Below are positions 7,203 through 15,368 of a stretch of 60,205 nt of DNA, piece after piece; position 1 is the first letter of the stretch; each line of letters starts with the position of its first letter. The stretch is taken from NCBI GenBank assembly GCA_003553485.1, contig PWEJ01000066.1, positions 1-60,205 on the forward strand. The letters are read 5' to 3'. The notes beneath the pieces were generated by a model, which had not been told where the DNA came from, did no database searches, and worked only from the letters and a program-made list of their open reading frames with translations. Both the position numbers and the translations under genes were made by a program. The DNA comes from Halanaerobiaceae bacterium (GTDB lineage: Bacteria > Bacillota > Halanaerobiia > Halanaerobiales > Halarsenatibacteraceae).

Positions 7203-8168
7203 TCAAACAAGCTCCTGAGCTAAATCTAAAGCATGATAGCTGATAATTAAATCAGCTCCAGCTCTTTTCATGGCCAATAAGCTTTCTTTTAATACTGCCC
7301 TGGCAGAAACCAAACCGGCCTGACCACCATTTTTTATCAGAGAATACTCTCCACTAACATTGTAGGCTGCTACTGGAATATTTACTTCCTGCTTCACCCT
7401 GTAAATAATATCCAGGTAAGCCAGAGCAGGTTTTACCATTATTATATCTGCTCCCTCTTCTACGTCAAGCAAAGCTTCTCTTAAAGCTTCTCGAGCATTA
7501 CCGGGATTCATTTGATGGGAGCGCCTATCTCCAAAATCAGGTGAAGACTCACAGGCATCTCTAAAGGGACCATAATAAGCTGAGGCATACTTAGCGGCAT
7601 AGGACATAATGGGAATATCATAAAAATCTTCCTCATCCAATTTCTCTCTTATAGCCTGAACCCGGCCATCCATCATATCAGAGGGGGCAACCATATCTGC
7701 GCCACTCTCCACATGCGAGAGGGCTGTTTCAGTCAGATAGGGAAGAGTAGCGTCGTTCTTTATTTCTCCTTCTTCAACTATACCGCAATGACCATGAGAG
7801 GTGTAGCCGCAGAGACAGACATCGGTTATCAAATACAGCTGAGGAAACTCCTCTTTCAGTAGTCGGCAGGCTTTTTGCACTGGGCCCTGGGGAGAACGAG
7901 AACTACTGCCGGTCTTATCTCTCTTTTGCGGGATACCGAATAACAAAACCCCTTTGATTCCTTCCTGAACAATTTTTTCAGCCTCAGCTCGCAATCTATC
8001 ATCAGGAGATAGATGATAACAGCCTGGCAGGGAGGGAATTTCACTTTTGATATCCTTACCCTCTTTAATGAATAAAGGGTAGATTAGATCATCAGCTGTT
8101 AGCTTAGTCTCTACCACCAGGTCTCTTAAATTATTATTTTTTCTCAATCTCCGAGGTCTTTTTATCAT
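7203..8168 (-). CDS. hemB: Porphobilinogen synthase (5-aminolevulinate dehydratase)
   Basis: A 321-residue enzyme that condenses two 5-aminolevulinate molecules to porphobilinogen. The zinc cysteine triad DVCLCGYTSHGHCG is at Cys118, Cys120 and Cys128, marking a zinc-dependent form. Catalytic lysines fit Lys193 (SYAAKYASAYYGPFRDA) and Lys246 (IIMVKPALAYLD). The length matches the family. AGGAG sits about 10 bases before the ATG. It lies inside the heme operon between ahbC (40-base gap) and ahbD (contact or 4-base overlap). Confidence 0.96.
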   Translation of the reverse strand: MIKRPRRLRKNNNLRDLVVETKLTADDLIYPLFIKEGKDIKSEIPSLPGCYHLSPDDRLRAEAEKIVQEGIKGVLLFGIPQKRDKTGSSSRSPQGPVQKACRLLKEEFPQLYLITDVCLCGYTSHGHCGIVEEGEIKNDATLPYLTETALSHVESGADMVAPSDMMDGRVQAIREKLDEEDFYDIPIMSYAAKYASAYYGPFRDACESSPDFGDRRSHQMNPGNAREALREALLDVEEGADIIMVKPALAYLDIIYRVKQEVNIPVAAYNVSGEYSLIKNGGQAGLVSARAVLKESLLAMKRAGADLIISYHALDLAQELV

Positions 8169-8208
8169 TAATTTTCACTCCTCAAGCCAATCCTTTGCTT
8201 TATATGAT

Positions 8209-9393
8209 CTAAATTTCAACGTTGTGATTTAACTCTTCAGCTGTTAGATAACAACCGGGATCTTCAGCCCAGAGGTCTTTCTTTAAAGCCTCAGCTCTGG
8301 CCCTAAAATTACCGTTACAAAAATCGAGCCAATTACAACCGCTGCAATTTCCTTTAAGATGTTTTTCTTTTTCTCTAAATTTTTTAAGCAAAGCCGGTGG
8401 TCTTGTCTTCCATATCTCCTTTAAAGGTCTCTCGGTGATATTGCCTAATTTATAATTCATAGTGAACTGATCCGGGTAGACATTTCCGGCCCAATCTACA
8501 CAACCGATGGCTATGCCTGAGCGATTACCTCCGTTATACTTAAGATACTCTTTCACTTTATTAGCTCTGGGGTCCTGAGCTGCTAGTAACTGCAAATATA
8601 AATAAATGCCATCCACATGGTTGGCCACTGTTAAAATTTCTTTATTGCTGTTTCGGGCTAAAACTTTTCTACTGCGATTAATTATATAATCAATGGTCTC
8701 CCGGGTTTCAGCAGCAGTCAGTGAGGAGCTATTAAGTTTACTGCCCCGACCCTGATGGACTAAATGATAAAAACAAAGGCGCTCAATCTCTTCCTCCAGC
8801 ATAAGGTCAAAAATAGCTGGTATTTCGGTAATATTATCTGCCGTCATGGTAAAGCGCAGGCCCACTCTTTGGCCTACCTGCTGGCAGTTCTTTATGCCCC
8901 TCAAGGCCTGGCTGTAGGCTTTTTCTGTTCCTCTGAATTTATTATGGGTGGAAGCCAGACCATCGATACTAATACCAATATAACTTACGCCCAACTTTTT
9001 TAGTTTCGTAGATATATCGGCAGTCAGCAGAGTACCATTGGTAGAGAGGGTGACCCTGATTCCTAAGTTTCTGGCATACTCAATTAATTCCAGCATATCA
9101 TCACGCATTAAAGGCTCCCCGCCAGAGATTAACAGGACAGGCGTCTTAATATCTTTCAGTTGCTCAAGAAAATCTCTGGCTTCAGCTGTGGAAAGCTCTT
9201 CCACGGCCTGGTTTTTATCTGAACCAGCATAGCAGTGCTGGCAGGAAAGATTGCAGGCTTTAGTGGCATTCCAGACAATTACCGGCCCTGCATTGCTGTG
9301 AGTTCCTGTCCTGGTCTGCTGGCTATCTTTACTATATCTGAGCTTATCTCCAAAACTTTCTGCTCCAGTGAGCATTTTGCTTAAATTTAACAA
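8209..9393 (-). CDS. ahbC: AhbC-type radical SAM 12,18-didecarboxysiroheme deacetylase
   Basis: About 394 residues. The radical SAM motif CNLSCQHC (Cys47, Cys51, Cys54) is followed by LLISGGEPLMRDDM. AhbC-specific features are CFYHLVHQGRG near residue 195, the NGGNRSGIAIGCVDWAGNVYPDQF segment, and the Cys cluster CSGCNWLDFC near the C-terminus. AhbC removes the C2 and C7 acetate side chains, giving Fe-coproporphyrin III. I choose TTG at 9393: it has GGTGA upstream and gives an N-terminus like the family's (MLNLSKMLTGAESFGD). The gap to the cobA/hemD stop is one base. Confidence 0.88.
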   Translation of the reverse strand: MLNLSKMLTGAESFGDKLRYSKDSQQTRTGTHSNAGPVIVWNATKACNLSCQHCYAGSDKNQAVEELSTAEARDFLEQLKDIKTPVLLISGGEPLMRDDMLELIEYARNLGIRVTLSTNGTLLTADISTKLKKLGVSYIGISIDGLASTHNKFRGTEKAYSQALRGIKNCQQVGQRVGLRFTMTADNITEIPAIFDLMLEEEIERLCFYHLVHQGRGSKLNSSSLTAAETRETIDYIINRSRKVLARNSNKEILTVANHVDGIYLYLQLLAAQDPRANKVKEYLKYNGGNRSGIAIGCVDWAGNVYPDQFTMNYKLGNITERPLKEIWKTRPPALLKKFREKEKHLKGNCSGCNWLDFCNGNFRARAEALKKDLWAEDPGCYLTAEELNHNVEI

Positions 9394-9394
9394 T

Positions 9395-10933
9395 CTATTC
9401 ACCAACCTGGTAATAATCGATTATGGCCTGATAGAGGCCGGGAATATTATAGGACTCAGCCTCAATACTAACCTTAAGCCCCTGCTGTCGGACTGTTCTG
9501 GATGTTATCGGACCTATGGTGGCTATATTGAGATTGGCCAGTAATTCTTTATTATCTATACCAGCTAAAAAGCTTTCCACAGTGGAAGAACTGGTAAAGG
9601 TGATAACATCATAAATATTATTTTCAAGATCCCTTAAAACATCTTCGGGGAGTTGACCTGCAGCTGTATTATAGGCTGGCACCTCATCGACCTGACAGCC
9701 TAACCGGCTTAATTCATCCTGCAGTAAAGAGCGAGCTTTAGGTGTTCTGGGAAGTAAAATTTTTGTTTCTGCCGGAGAATTAATTCTTTTCTTTAAGCCA
9801 GCCAGCAGACTTTCTGCCACATATTCCTCCGGAACAAAATCAACCTTTAGCCCCTTTTCTTCTAGAGCTGCAGCTGTTTTGTTGCCGATAGCAGCTAGCT
9901 TGGTACCGGCCATTTCTCTAATGTCCTGACCATTAGTCTGAAAGCGCTGAAAGAACTTCTCCACACCATTGGTGCTGGTAAAGATGAGCCAGTTATAGGT
10001 CGCGATATCTTCTAAGGCCTGGTCCAGGGCAGTGTAAGACTCCGGTTTAGTGATTTTAATTGCCGGAGCTTCTCTAACGATTGCGCCAGCCTGCTGTAAC
10101 ATTTTGGTGAAACTTCTGGCCTGATCTTTAGGTCTGGTATTAATTACCCGTAGACCAGCGAGCGCACCCGGGATAGACCATTTTAGGCTCTTGCCCAGCT
10201 TGACAACCTCTCCCATGATTATTATGGCCGGCGGTTTGATATTTTTTTCCACCACTTCTTGACTGGCCTTTTTAAGGGTAGTATAAACTTCTCTTTGTTC
10301 AGGTCTGCTGCCCTTTTCAATCATCGCCACCGGTGTTTCAGCATCCCGACCATAGGATAATAGTTTTTCACTGATTTCCGGTAGATTATTGACTCCCATC
10401 AAAAAGATTAAAGTCTCCGGGCCCCGGGCCAGGGATTTCCAGTCATGACTGCTGGATTCCTTATTGGGATCCTCATGTCCGGTGATAATAGCCGCTGAAG
10501 CTGAAACTCCTCTGCTGGTTGCTGGTATGCCAGCATAGGCCGGTACTGATAAAGCAGAGGTTATACCCGGTACAATTTCAAAGGCAATATCAGCTTTATT
10601 TAAATGCTCTGCCTCTTCCCCTCCCCGGCCAAAGAGAAAGGGATCGCCTCCCTTTAATCTGACCACCAATTTACCCTGTTGAGCTTTCTCGGCCAGGGTT
10701 TCATTGATTTCCTGCTGGGTCAAGCGGTGGTCACCAGGTTTCTTACCGGCATATATTAACTCACAATCTTCCTTTACATAATTGAGCAAAGCATTTTCTA
10801 TCAAACGATCATAAACTACTACCTCTGCCTCTTCTAATAATTTTCTACCTTTACAGGTTAAAAGTCCAGGGGCCCCTGGACCTGCTCCTACTAAAAAGAC
10901 TCGCCCCTTTTTTGCAAAGCCATTATTCAACAT
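9395..10933 (-). CDS. cobA/hemD: Fused uroporphyrinogen-III C-methyltransferase / uroporphyrinogen-III synthase
   Basis: A 512-residue two-domain protein. Residues 8-250 are the SUMT domain (FLVGAGPGAPGLLTCKG, VVRLKGGDPFLFGRGGEE, VPGITSALSVPAYAGIP), which methylates uroporphyrinogen III at C2 and C7 to precorrin-2. Residues about 262-510 are the HemD domain (VINTRPKDQARSF, WLIFTSTNGVEKFF, FTSSSTVESF, ATIGPITSRTVRQQGL), which closes hydroxymethylbilane to uroporphyrinogen III. The fusion is common in clostridia and couples two consecutive steps. The start is the ATG at 10933, one base after the hemC stop, eight bases after AAGGA in hemC's last codons. Confidence 0.94.
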   Translation of the reverse strand: MLNNGFAKKGRVFLVGAGPGAPGLLTCKGRKLLEEAEVVVYDRLIENALLNYVKEDCELIYAGKKPGDHRLTQQEINETLAEKAQQGKLVVRLKGGDPFLFGRGGEEAEHLNKADIAFEIVPGITSALSVPAYAGIPATSRGVSASAAIITGHEDPNKESSSHDWKSLARGPETLIFLMGVNNLPEISEKLLSYGRDAETPVAMIEKGSRPEQREVYTTLKKASQEVVEKNIKPPAIIIMGEVVKLGKSLKWSIPGALAGLRVINTRPKDQARSFTKMLQQAGAIVREAPAIKITKPESYTALDQALEDIATYNWLIFTSTNGVEKFFQRFQTNGQDIREMAGTKLAAIGNKTAAALEEKGLKVDFVPEEYVAESLLAGLKKRINSPAETKILLPRTPKARSLLQDELSRLGCQVDEVPAYNTAAGQLPEDVLRDLENNIYDVITFTSSSTVESFLAGIDNKELLANLNIATIGPITSRTVRQQGLKVSIEAESYNIPGLYQAIIDYYQVGE

Positions 10934-10934
10934 T

Positions 10935-11849
10935 TTAGCCATCCTTTCCTAGCAGTCTGTCAGCGCCTTCGGCCAATAATTCCTGGGCCAATTCTTCAGC
11001 TACTGCTACAAAATTCTGCTTATCTCCCTCTTTACTTTGCCGACAGAAACTCTTTCCTGCCGGGTCTCCCACCATGGCAATTATAGATATTTTTTCACCC
11101 TTTATCCTGGCAAAACAGCCGATGGGGACATGACATCCGCCGCCAAGGGCTGCTAATAATTTTCTCTCTGCCTGTACTTGAATTGCGGTATTGGGATCTT
11201 CTATTCTCTTTAAAAGTTCAAATATATCCTGGTCCTCTTCCCGTATCTCGATAGCCAGGGCTCCCTGGCCTGGAGCAGGAAGAAAATCATAGGGAGATAG
11301 ATAACAGCTGATAACCTCAGTTAGCTCCAGACGTTTTAAGCCTGCTGCTGCCAGGATTAATCCCTGAAAATCCTCTTTCTCTAACTTGGCCAGTCGGGTA
11401 TTTACATTTCCCCTGATGGAAGCTACTTTCAGATCTGGACGCCGCTGTTTAAGCTGGGCCTGGCGTCGCAAACTTCCGGTTGCTACAGTACTTCCAGCCG
11501 GCAAATCAGTTAGACCTCTAAATCCCGGGGCTACAAGAACATCCCGGGGGTCTTCTCGATTTAAATAACAGGCTATTTTAAGCCCAGCCGGAAGCTCAGT
11601 GGGAACATCTTTTAAGCTATGGACAGCAAGATCTATCTCACCAGAAATTAATGCCTTTTCAATCTCCTTGAGAAAAACTCCTTTACCTTCAATCTCAGCC
11701 AGAGGTTTATCTAAAATCTTATCACCCTGGGTGATAATCTCTTTGATTTCAATAGTTAAATCATATTTTTGTTGAAGAGTTTTTTTCACTCTGTCAGCTT
11801 GAGCTAAGGCCAGTTCACTGGCTCTAGTTCCAATGACTATTTTATTCAT
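10935..11849 (-). CDS. hemC: Hydroxymethylbilane synthase (porphobilinogen deaminase)
   Basis: A 304-residue enzyme that polymerises four porphobilinogens to hydroxymethylbilane. Motifs: IGTRASELALAQ at the N-terminus, HSLKDVPTE (catalytic Asp region), TGSLRRQAQL, IRGNVNTRLAKL, and ALGGGCHVPIG, where Cys near 239 carries the dipyrromethane cofactor. The ATG at 11849 is chosen over an upstream one 12 codons earlier because AAAGGGG lies 6-7 bases before it and the protein then begins at the family's normal point. The start overlaps the sirC stop by 8 bases. Confidence 0.95.
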   Translation of the reverse strand: MNKIVIGTRASELALAQADRVKKTLQQKYDLTIEIKEIITQGDKILDKPLAEIEGKGVFLKEIEKALISGEIDLAVHSLKDVPTELPAGLKIACYLNREDPRDVLVAPGFRGLTDLPAGSTVATGSLRRQAQLKQRRPDLKVASIRGNVNTRLAKLEKEDFQGLILAAAGLKRLELTEVISCYLSPYDFLPAPGQGALAIEIREEDQDIFELLKRIEDPNTAIQVQAERKLLAALGGGCHVPIGCFARIKGEKISIIAMVGDPAGKSFCRQSKEGDKQNFVAVAEELAQELLAEGADRLLGKDG

Positions 11850-12543
11850 CAATTTCCCCTTTCTGCTGTAATGAAATATCGGCAATTACTTCTTCTATTT
11901 CCTTTCCTATAGATGACGGCAATATATCCAATAGCAACTCTATTGCCTGCTCTAAGTTTTCATTTTGGAGGTAATCTTCAATCTTTTCATCCCCCAGCTT
12001 ACGAAAAAGCCTTTTTCTTTCAGCTGGAGATACGTTATCTTTTATTAAAGGTCGCAGCTTATCCAGCAAATCAAGATAGTTAGCATAAGCCGGTCCGTAT
12101 TGACAGGTTAATTTTTCTTTAATCGTTGCTGCTAAAGCCGGGCTAGTACCTGTGGTCCCTATAGCAATAGCTAATTTACCCTGCTTAAAAGAAGCCAGGC
12201 CGGTAAAGCTGGATAAAGCAGGGTTATCAACTACATTGACCAGAATATTTTTTTGCTTGGCCTGGACAGCAATCTGTTGATTTAACTTTTTATCAGAGGT
12301 GGCAGCGATTATCAGAAATTTATCCTCCAGATCTTTCTGCAAAAAAGAGCGCTGTTTAAAATTTATTTCGTTATTCTGAAGAAACTCCAGTAATTCTCTG
12401 TTAAAATTAAGGCTGATAACCTCAATATCAGCCCCGGTAACAGCCAGGTTCTTAACTTTTCTAAAGGCTACCTTACCTCCACCGACAATCAAACAGCTCC
12501 GGCTCTTTAGGTTTAACTCTACTGGATAAAGATTGCAGCTCAT
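11842..12543 (-). CDS. sirC: Precorrin-2 dehydrogenase / possible sirohydrochlorin ferrochelatase (SirC/Met8-like)
   Basis: A 233-residue Met8/CysG-N-type protein. The NAD-binding loop LIVGGGKVAFRKVKNL is at residues 18-33, and the conserved aspartate that serves both reactions in this family fits Asp106 in NVVDNPALSSF. FKQGKLAIAIGTTGTSPALA follows. It oxidises precorrin-2 to sirohydrochlorin with NAD. No separate ferrochelatase (SirB, CbiK or CbiX) is seen in the operon, so this protein may also insert iron, or a chelatase lies elsewhere. It follows hemA after 56 bases and overlaps hemC by 8. Confidence 0.9.
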   Translation of the reverse strand: MSCNLYPVELNLKSRSCLIVGGGKVAFRKVKNLAVTGADIEVISLNFNRELLEFLQNNEINFKQRSFLQKDLEDKFLIIAATSDKKLNQQIAVQAKQKNILVNVVDNPALSSFTGLASFKQGKLAIAIGTTGTSPALAATIKEKLTCQYGPAYANYLDLLDKLRPLIKDNVSPAERKRLFRKLGDEKIEDYLQNENLEQAIELLLDILPSSIGKEIEEVIADISLQQKGEIDE

Positions 12544-12599
12544 TATTTTCCTCCATCCCCGCTATATTGCATCTAAAGGTTGTAAAAAGGTTGTAAAAA

Positions 12600-13883
12600 T
12601 TAAATTGACAGATCAAAGAGCTGGGAAAAAAGTTCAAATTCATCCCTGTCTCGATCCTGCTCACCATTCTCAGCTATTATCTTTTTCATGTTAACTAAAG
12701 GGTTATGCAAAAGCTGCTGCATTAATCTGCGGCTAAAATCTGAGATGATTTCCTGCTCCTCAGAAGAAAGGTCCGAACGGGCAGATAATTTATTGAATGC
12801 TCTTTCTAACTCTGACTGGCGAATGTTTTCTGCTTTATTTTGCAGGGCCTTAATCAGGGGCACAGCCTTTCTTTTCTCCCACCAGGTTTTAAAGTCCTTA
12901 TATTCTGTGGCAATAATTTCTTCCACTGCTGCCGCCTCTTCCTCCCGCTCTTCTAAATTTTCTAAGACAATTTTCTCTAAATCATCGACGACATATAAAT
13001 TTACCGTCGATAGTCTCTTAAGCTCAGGGTCAATATCTCGCGGCACTGCCAAATCTATAAATAACTGAGGTGAAGTTCTTAAACTGAGATTTTCTTCATG
13101 TTTCTCTTTATAAATTATGGGATGGGGGGCACTGGTTGAACTTATGATTACATCAAACTCTTTAATCCTCTGGGGTAATTCCTTAAGGGAAAGGGCTTTT
13201 CCCTGATATTTTTCTGCTAAAGCTCTGGATTTATCCCTACTGCGGTTAGCTATAGTCGGGCTAGCAGCACCTCGCTCTAAAAGATTTTTCAGTACCACTT
13301 TTCCCATCTCTCCAGCCCCAATTATTAAGGTCGAGCATTCTTTGATTTGGGGTAATATATCCTCGGCCAATTTAACTGCTGCATAGCCCACGGAAGCAGC
13401 TTTATTGCAGATTTTAGTTTCTGCCCTTGCTCTTTTACCTACCTTGAGGGCCCGGGCAAAGACCTCATGTAAATATGTATCACAAAAATCATTATTTCTG
13501 GCCCTTTCATAAGCTGTTCTAACCTGTCCCAGAACCTGTGGCTCCCCTTTTATCATAGAATTTAAACCGGCAGCAACTTTAAAGAGATGTATTATAGCCC
13601 TGGAATCTTCATAGCTATAGAGAAAACTGGCTAACTCTACTTTTTGACCTGCTTCCCGCTGAAAAATATTGCTGGCCAATTTCTTAGCCTCGGTCTTTTT
13701 ACCGGTGGAAAGATATATTTCACTTCTATTGCAGGTATTAATTATAACTGCACCCTTGATAAAGGGAGCAGATCTAAGTTCTTTTAATATTTTAATTTTA
13801 TTTTTTTCCGTAAAGGCCAGCAATTCTCGAACCTCAATCGGAGCAGTTTCATGGTTGAGGCCTAGATTTACTATTTTCGGCAT
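12600..13883 (-). CDS. hemA: Glutamyl-tRNA reductase
   Basis: A 427-residue enzyme that reduces Glu-tRNA(Glu) to glutamate-1-semialdehyde with NADPH, the committed step of tetrapyrrole synthesis. The catalytic Cys51 is in IINTCNRSEIY. GLNHETAPIEVRE opens the protein, the Rossmann motif LIIGAGEMGKVVLKNL is near residue 185, and NRSRDKSRALAEKY follows. The C-terminal dimerisation helix (LMQQLLHNPLVNMKK) is complete. It is the first tetrapyrrole gene of the operon, 27 bases after ppa, with GGGGAGG upstream. No heme-responsive motif is evident in the N-terminus. Confidence 0.95.
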   Translation of the reverse strand: MPKIVNLGLNHETAPIEVRELLAFTEKNKIKILKELRSAPFIKGAVIINTCNRSEIYLSTGKKTEAKKLASNIFQREAGQKVELASFLYSYEDSRAIIHLFKVAAGLNSMIKGEPQVLGQVRTAYERARNNDFCDTYLHEVFARALKVGKRARAETKICNKAASVGYAAVKLAEDILPQIKECSTLIIGAGEMGKVVLKNLLERGAASPTIANRSRDKSRALAEKYQGKALSLKELPQRIKEFDVIISSTSAPHPIIYKEKHEENLSLRTSPQLFIDLAVPRDIDPELKRLSTVNLYVVDDLEKIVLENLEEREEEAAAVEEIIATEYKDFKTWWEKRKAVPLIKALQNKAENIRQSELERAFNKLSARSDLSSEEQEIISDFSRRLMQQLLHNPLVNMKKIIAENGEQDRDRDEFELFSQLFDLSI

Positions 13884-13910
13884 TATTCTTTTAACCTCCC
13901 CAACTTTTGG

Positions 13911-14555
13911 CTAGTTGTTGATGGCAAAATTATTTTTATAATCTTCTCTGGAAGCTTTAATTACCTCCTGGGCTCTTTCTTTATCATAGATAGAGAGAAC
14001 TTCACAAACAGGGTTATCAGTATGAGGGTAGGATTTATAGCTTAAAAAATAATGCTTGATACGAGAAAGTATATCCTCGGGCAGGTCATTGATTTTTTTA
14101 TAATCACCATAAACGGCATCATCTTTCAAAACAGCAATAATTTTATCATCTGCTTCCCCTTTATCCAGAAGAGCAATCCCCCCAATTGGCCGAGCAGTGA
14201 GCATTATTTCTCCATGGGGAATAATTTTTTCAGTTAAGACCATGATATCCAGGGGGTCTTTATCACCTTTGATCTCCCTATCTTCTTTAAGATCCTGTTG
14301 CATTATTTTAGCTGTCTTATCAGCACAATAAGTTTGAGGAACCATTCCATAGGGAGCAGGAGCATAACTGGAAAAACGTTGAGGGCGGTCTACTTTTAAA
14401 ATTCCACTCTTTTTGTCCAGTTCATATTTTATACCATCAGAGGGTACTAACTCTATGTATACATTTAACTCCTGGGGCAAATCTTCTCCTGGTTCCAATC
14501 CATGCCAGGGGTGAGCCTGATACCTGAAAGTTGGTTTTTCCTTTGAATTAGCCAT
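13911..14555 (-). CDS. ppa: Inorganic pyrophosphatase (family I)
   Basis: A 214-residue soluble enzyme that hydrolyses pyrophosphate. Motifs: HPWHGLEPGED near the N-terminus, FSSYAPAPYGMVPQTYC, KGDKDPLDIMVL (the metal-binding acidic cluster) and KHYFLSYKSYP. It is longer than the about 175 residues of common bacterial forms, and the HPWHG-type opening resembles the longer type-I forms. It sits 27 bases upstream of hemA on the same strand and may be the first gene of the heme operon. Whether this reflects removal of PPi from Glu-tRNA charging is inference. AAGGGAG precedes the ATG. Confidence 0.93.
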   Translation of the reverse strand: MANSKEKPTFRYQAHPWHGLEPGEDLPQELNVYIELVPSDGIKYELDKKSGILKVDRPQRFSSYAPAPYGMVPQTYCADKTAKIMQQDLKEDREIKGDKDPLDIMVLTEKIIPHGEIMLTARPIGGIALLDKGEADDKIIAVLKDDAVYGDYKKINDLPEDILSRIKHYFLSYKSYPHTDNPVCEVLSIYDKERAQEVIKASREDYKNNFAINN

Positions 14556-14634
14556 TTTGAATACTCCCTTCTAAGGATATTTTGAGTATATTAGCCTATA
14601 TTCCTTGAAAAGTATGCATAATTATCATATACAC

Positions 14635-14663
14635 TTGACAATAATAAGAATAATTGTTATACT
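14635..14663 (+). promoter_or_regulatory. Strong sigma-A promoter reading into a gap without a plus-strand gene
   Basis: TTGACA (14635-14640), a 17-base spacer and TATACT (14658-14663) form a near-consensus promoter on the plus strand. It is divergent from ppa. The predicted start is near 14670, and no reading frame follows it before the terminator at 14805. Confidence 0.8.
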
Positions 14664-14669
14664 GTAAAA

Positions 14670-14838
14670 AATCATTTATTATTTTAACAATTTAAAGTCC
14701 TGTTTCAAAGCTTATAATAGCTTGTAATCAGATAACCCCCCTTTTACTTAAGGTTCACATTATACTTCTCCTCCTATCTGACAGAAGTTATCTGTCAGCA
14801 CTTAGTCCCGATTTCCCCTAATCGGGACATTTTTTTGT
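14670..14838 (+). ncRNA. Candidate stand-alone small RNA, about 169 nt
   Basis: This is the transcript expected between the strong promoter at 14635-14663 and the terminator at 14805-14836. It encodes no plausible protein. CTGACAGA and TCTGTCAG form a perfect 8-bp hairpin (about 14777-14797). Part of that hairpin, GTTATCTG, could instead pair with CAGATAAC (about 14729-14736), so two exclusive folds are possible. Unpaired stretches contain CCCCCC and CTCCTCC, which could pair with Shine-Dalgarno sequences as C-rich loops of Gram-positive small RNAs do. No known family is recognised. The promoter and terminator are seen; the regulatory role is inference. Confidence 0.55.
14805..14838 (+). terminator. 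Intrinsic terminator of the small RNA
   Basis: GTCCCGATT (14805-14813) pairs perfectly with AATCGGGAC (14820-14828) around a 6-base loop, followed by ATTTTTTT on the plus strand. The minus strand lacks a U-run, so the element works rightwards. Confidence 0.85.
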
Positions 14839-14871
14839 CTTTATTTCAATTTATCATTTAAATCTTTTTTT

Positions 14872-15366
14872 CTATTTGCTTTCTTGCTTCTTTTCTAATT
14901 GAAGCAACTGTTTTTTGAGTTCCTGACCCCACTTATATCCCCCTAAACTTCCCTCGGCCTTTATCACCCTGTGGCAGGGCAGTAAAATTGGCAGCTTATT
15001 TTTGGTTAAAACCTGTCCCACCGCTCTAGCAGCTCCAGGGTAACCGGCTTCTCTAGCTAATTCTCCATAACTTATACATTCCCCATAATCAACAAGCAAT
15101 AACTTCTGATAAACACTTTGGGCAAAATCAGTGCCCTTTATGGTAAAATTGCTGGTAAATTTCTTTCTAACCCCCTGAAAATACTGACTGAATTCCCTAA
15201 TTAATTTTTCCACTGCTGGACTGTAATTATATTTATAGTTTTCCCTTGCTTCCAGATTCTTTTTTTCTTCAGAAGAGAACTCAGGTATCACCTGCAAGAT
15301 TTCTTCTTCTTTAAAAAGCAGCAGGGTTTGGTCTAATAAGGGAAAGGTTTTTATATAATAGTGCAT
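14872..15366 (-). CDS. ogt: Methylated-DNA--protein-cysteine methyltransferase
   Basis: About 164 residues. The suicide-cysteine motif LLPCHRVIKAEGSLGGYKWG is near residues 130-149, preceded by YGECISYGELAREAGYPGAARAVGQVL, the DNA-binding helix-turn-helix with its arginine finger region. It repairs O6-methylguanine by moving the methyl to its own cysteine. The ATG at 15366 is taken as start; a TTG at 15372 would overlap the fxsA stop by four bases. It probably shares a transcript with fxsA. Confidence 0.93.
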   Translation of the reverse strand: MHYYIKTFPLLDQTLLLFKEEEILQVIPEFSSEEKKNLEARENYKYNYSPAVEKLIREFSQYFQGVRKKFTSNFTIKGTDFAQSVYQKLLLVDYGECISYGELAREAGYPGAARAVGQVLTKNKLPILLPCHRVIKAEGSLGGYKWGQELKKQLLQLEKKQESK

Positions 15367-15368
15367 AA

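Noticed and set aside
14670-14838. 6S RNA or SRP RNA as identity of the small RNA
   Set aside because: The 5' and 3' ends do not pair into a closing stem, and neither a central bubble nor an SRP tetraloop helix is evident.
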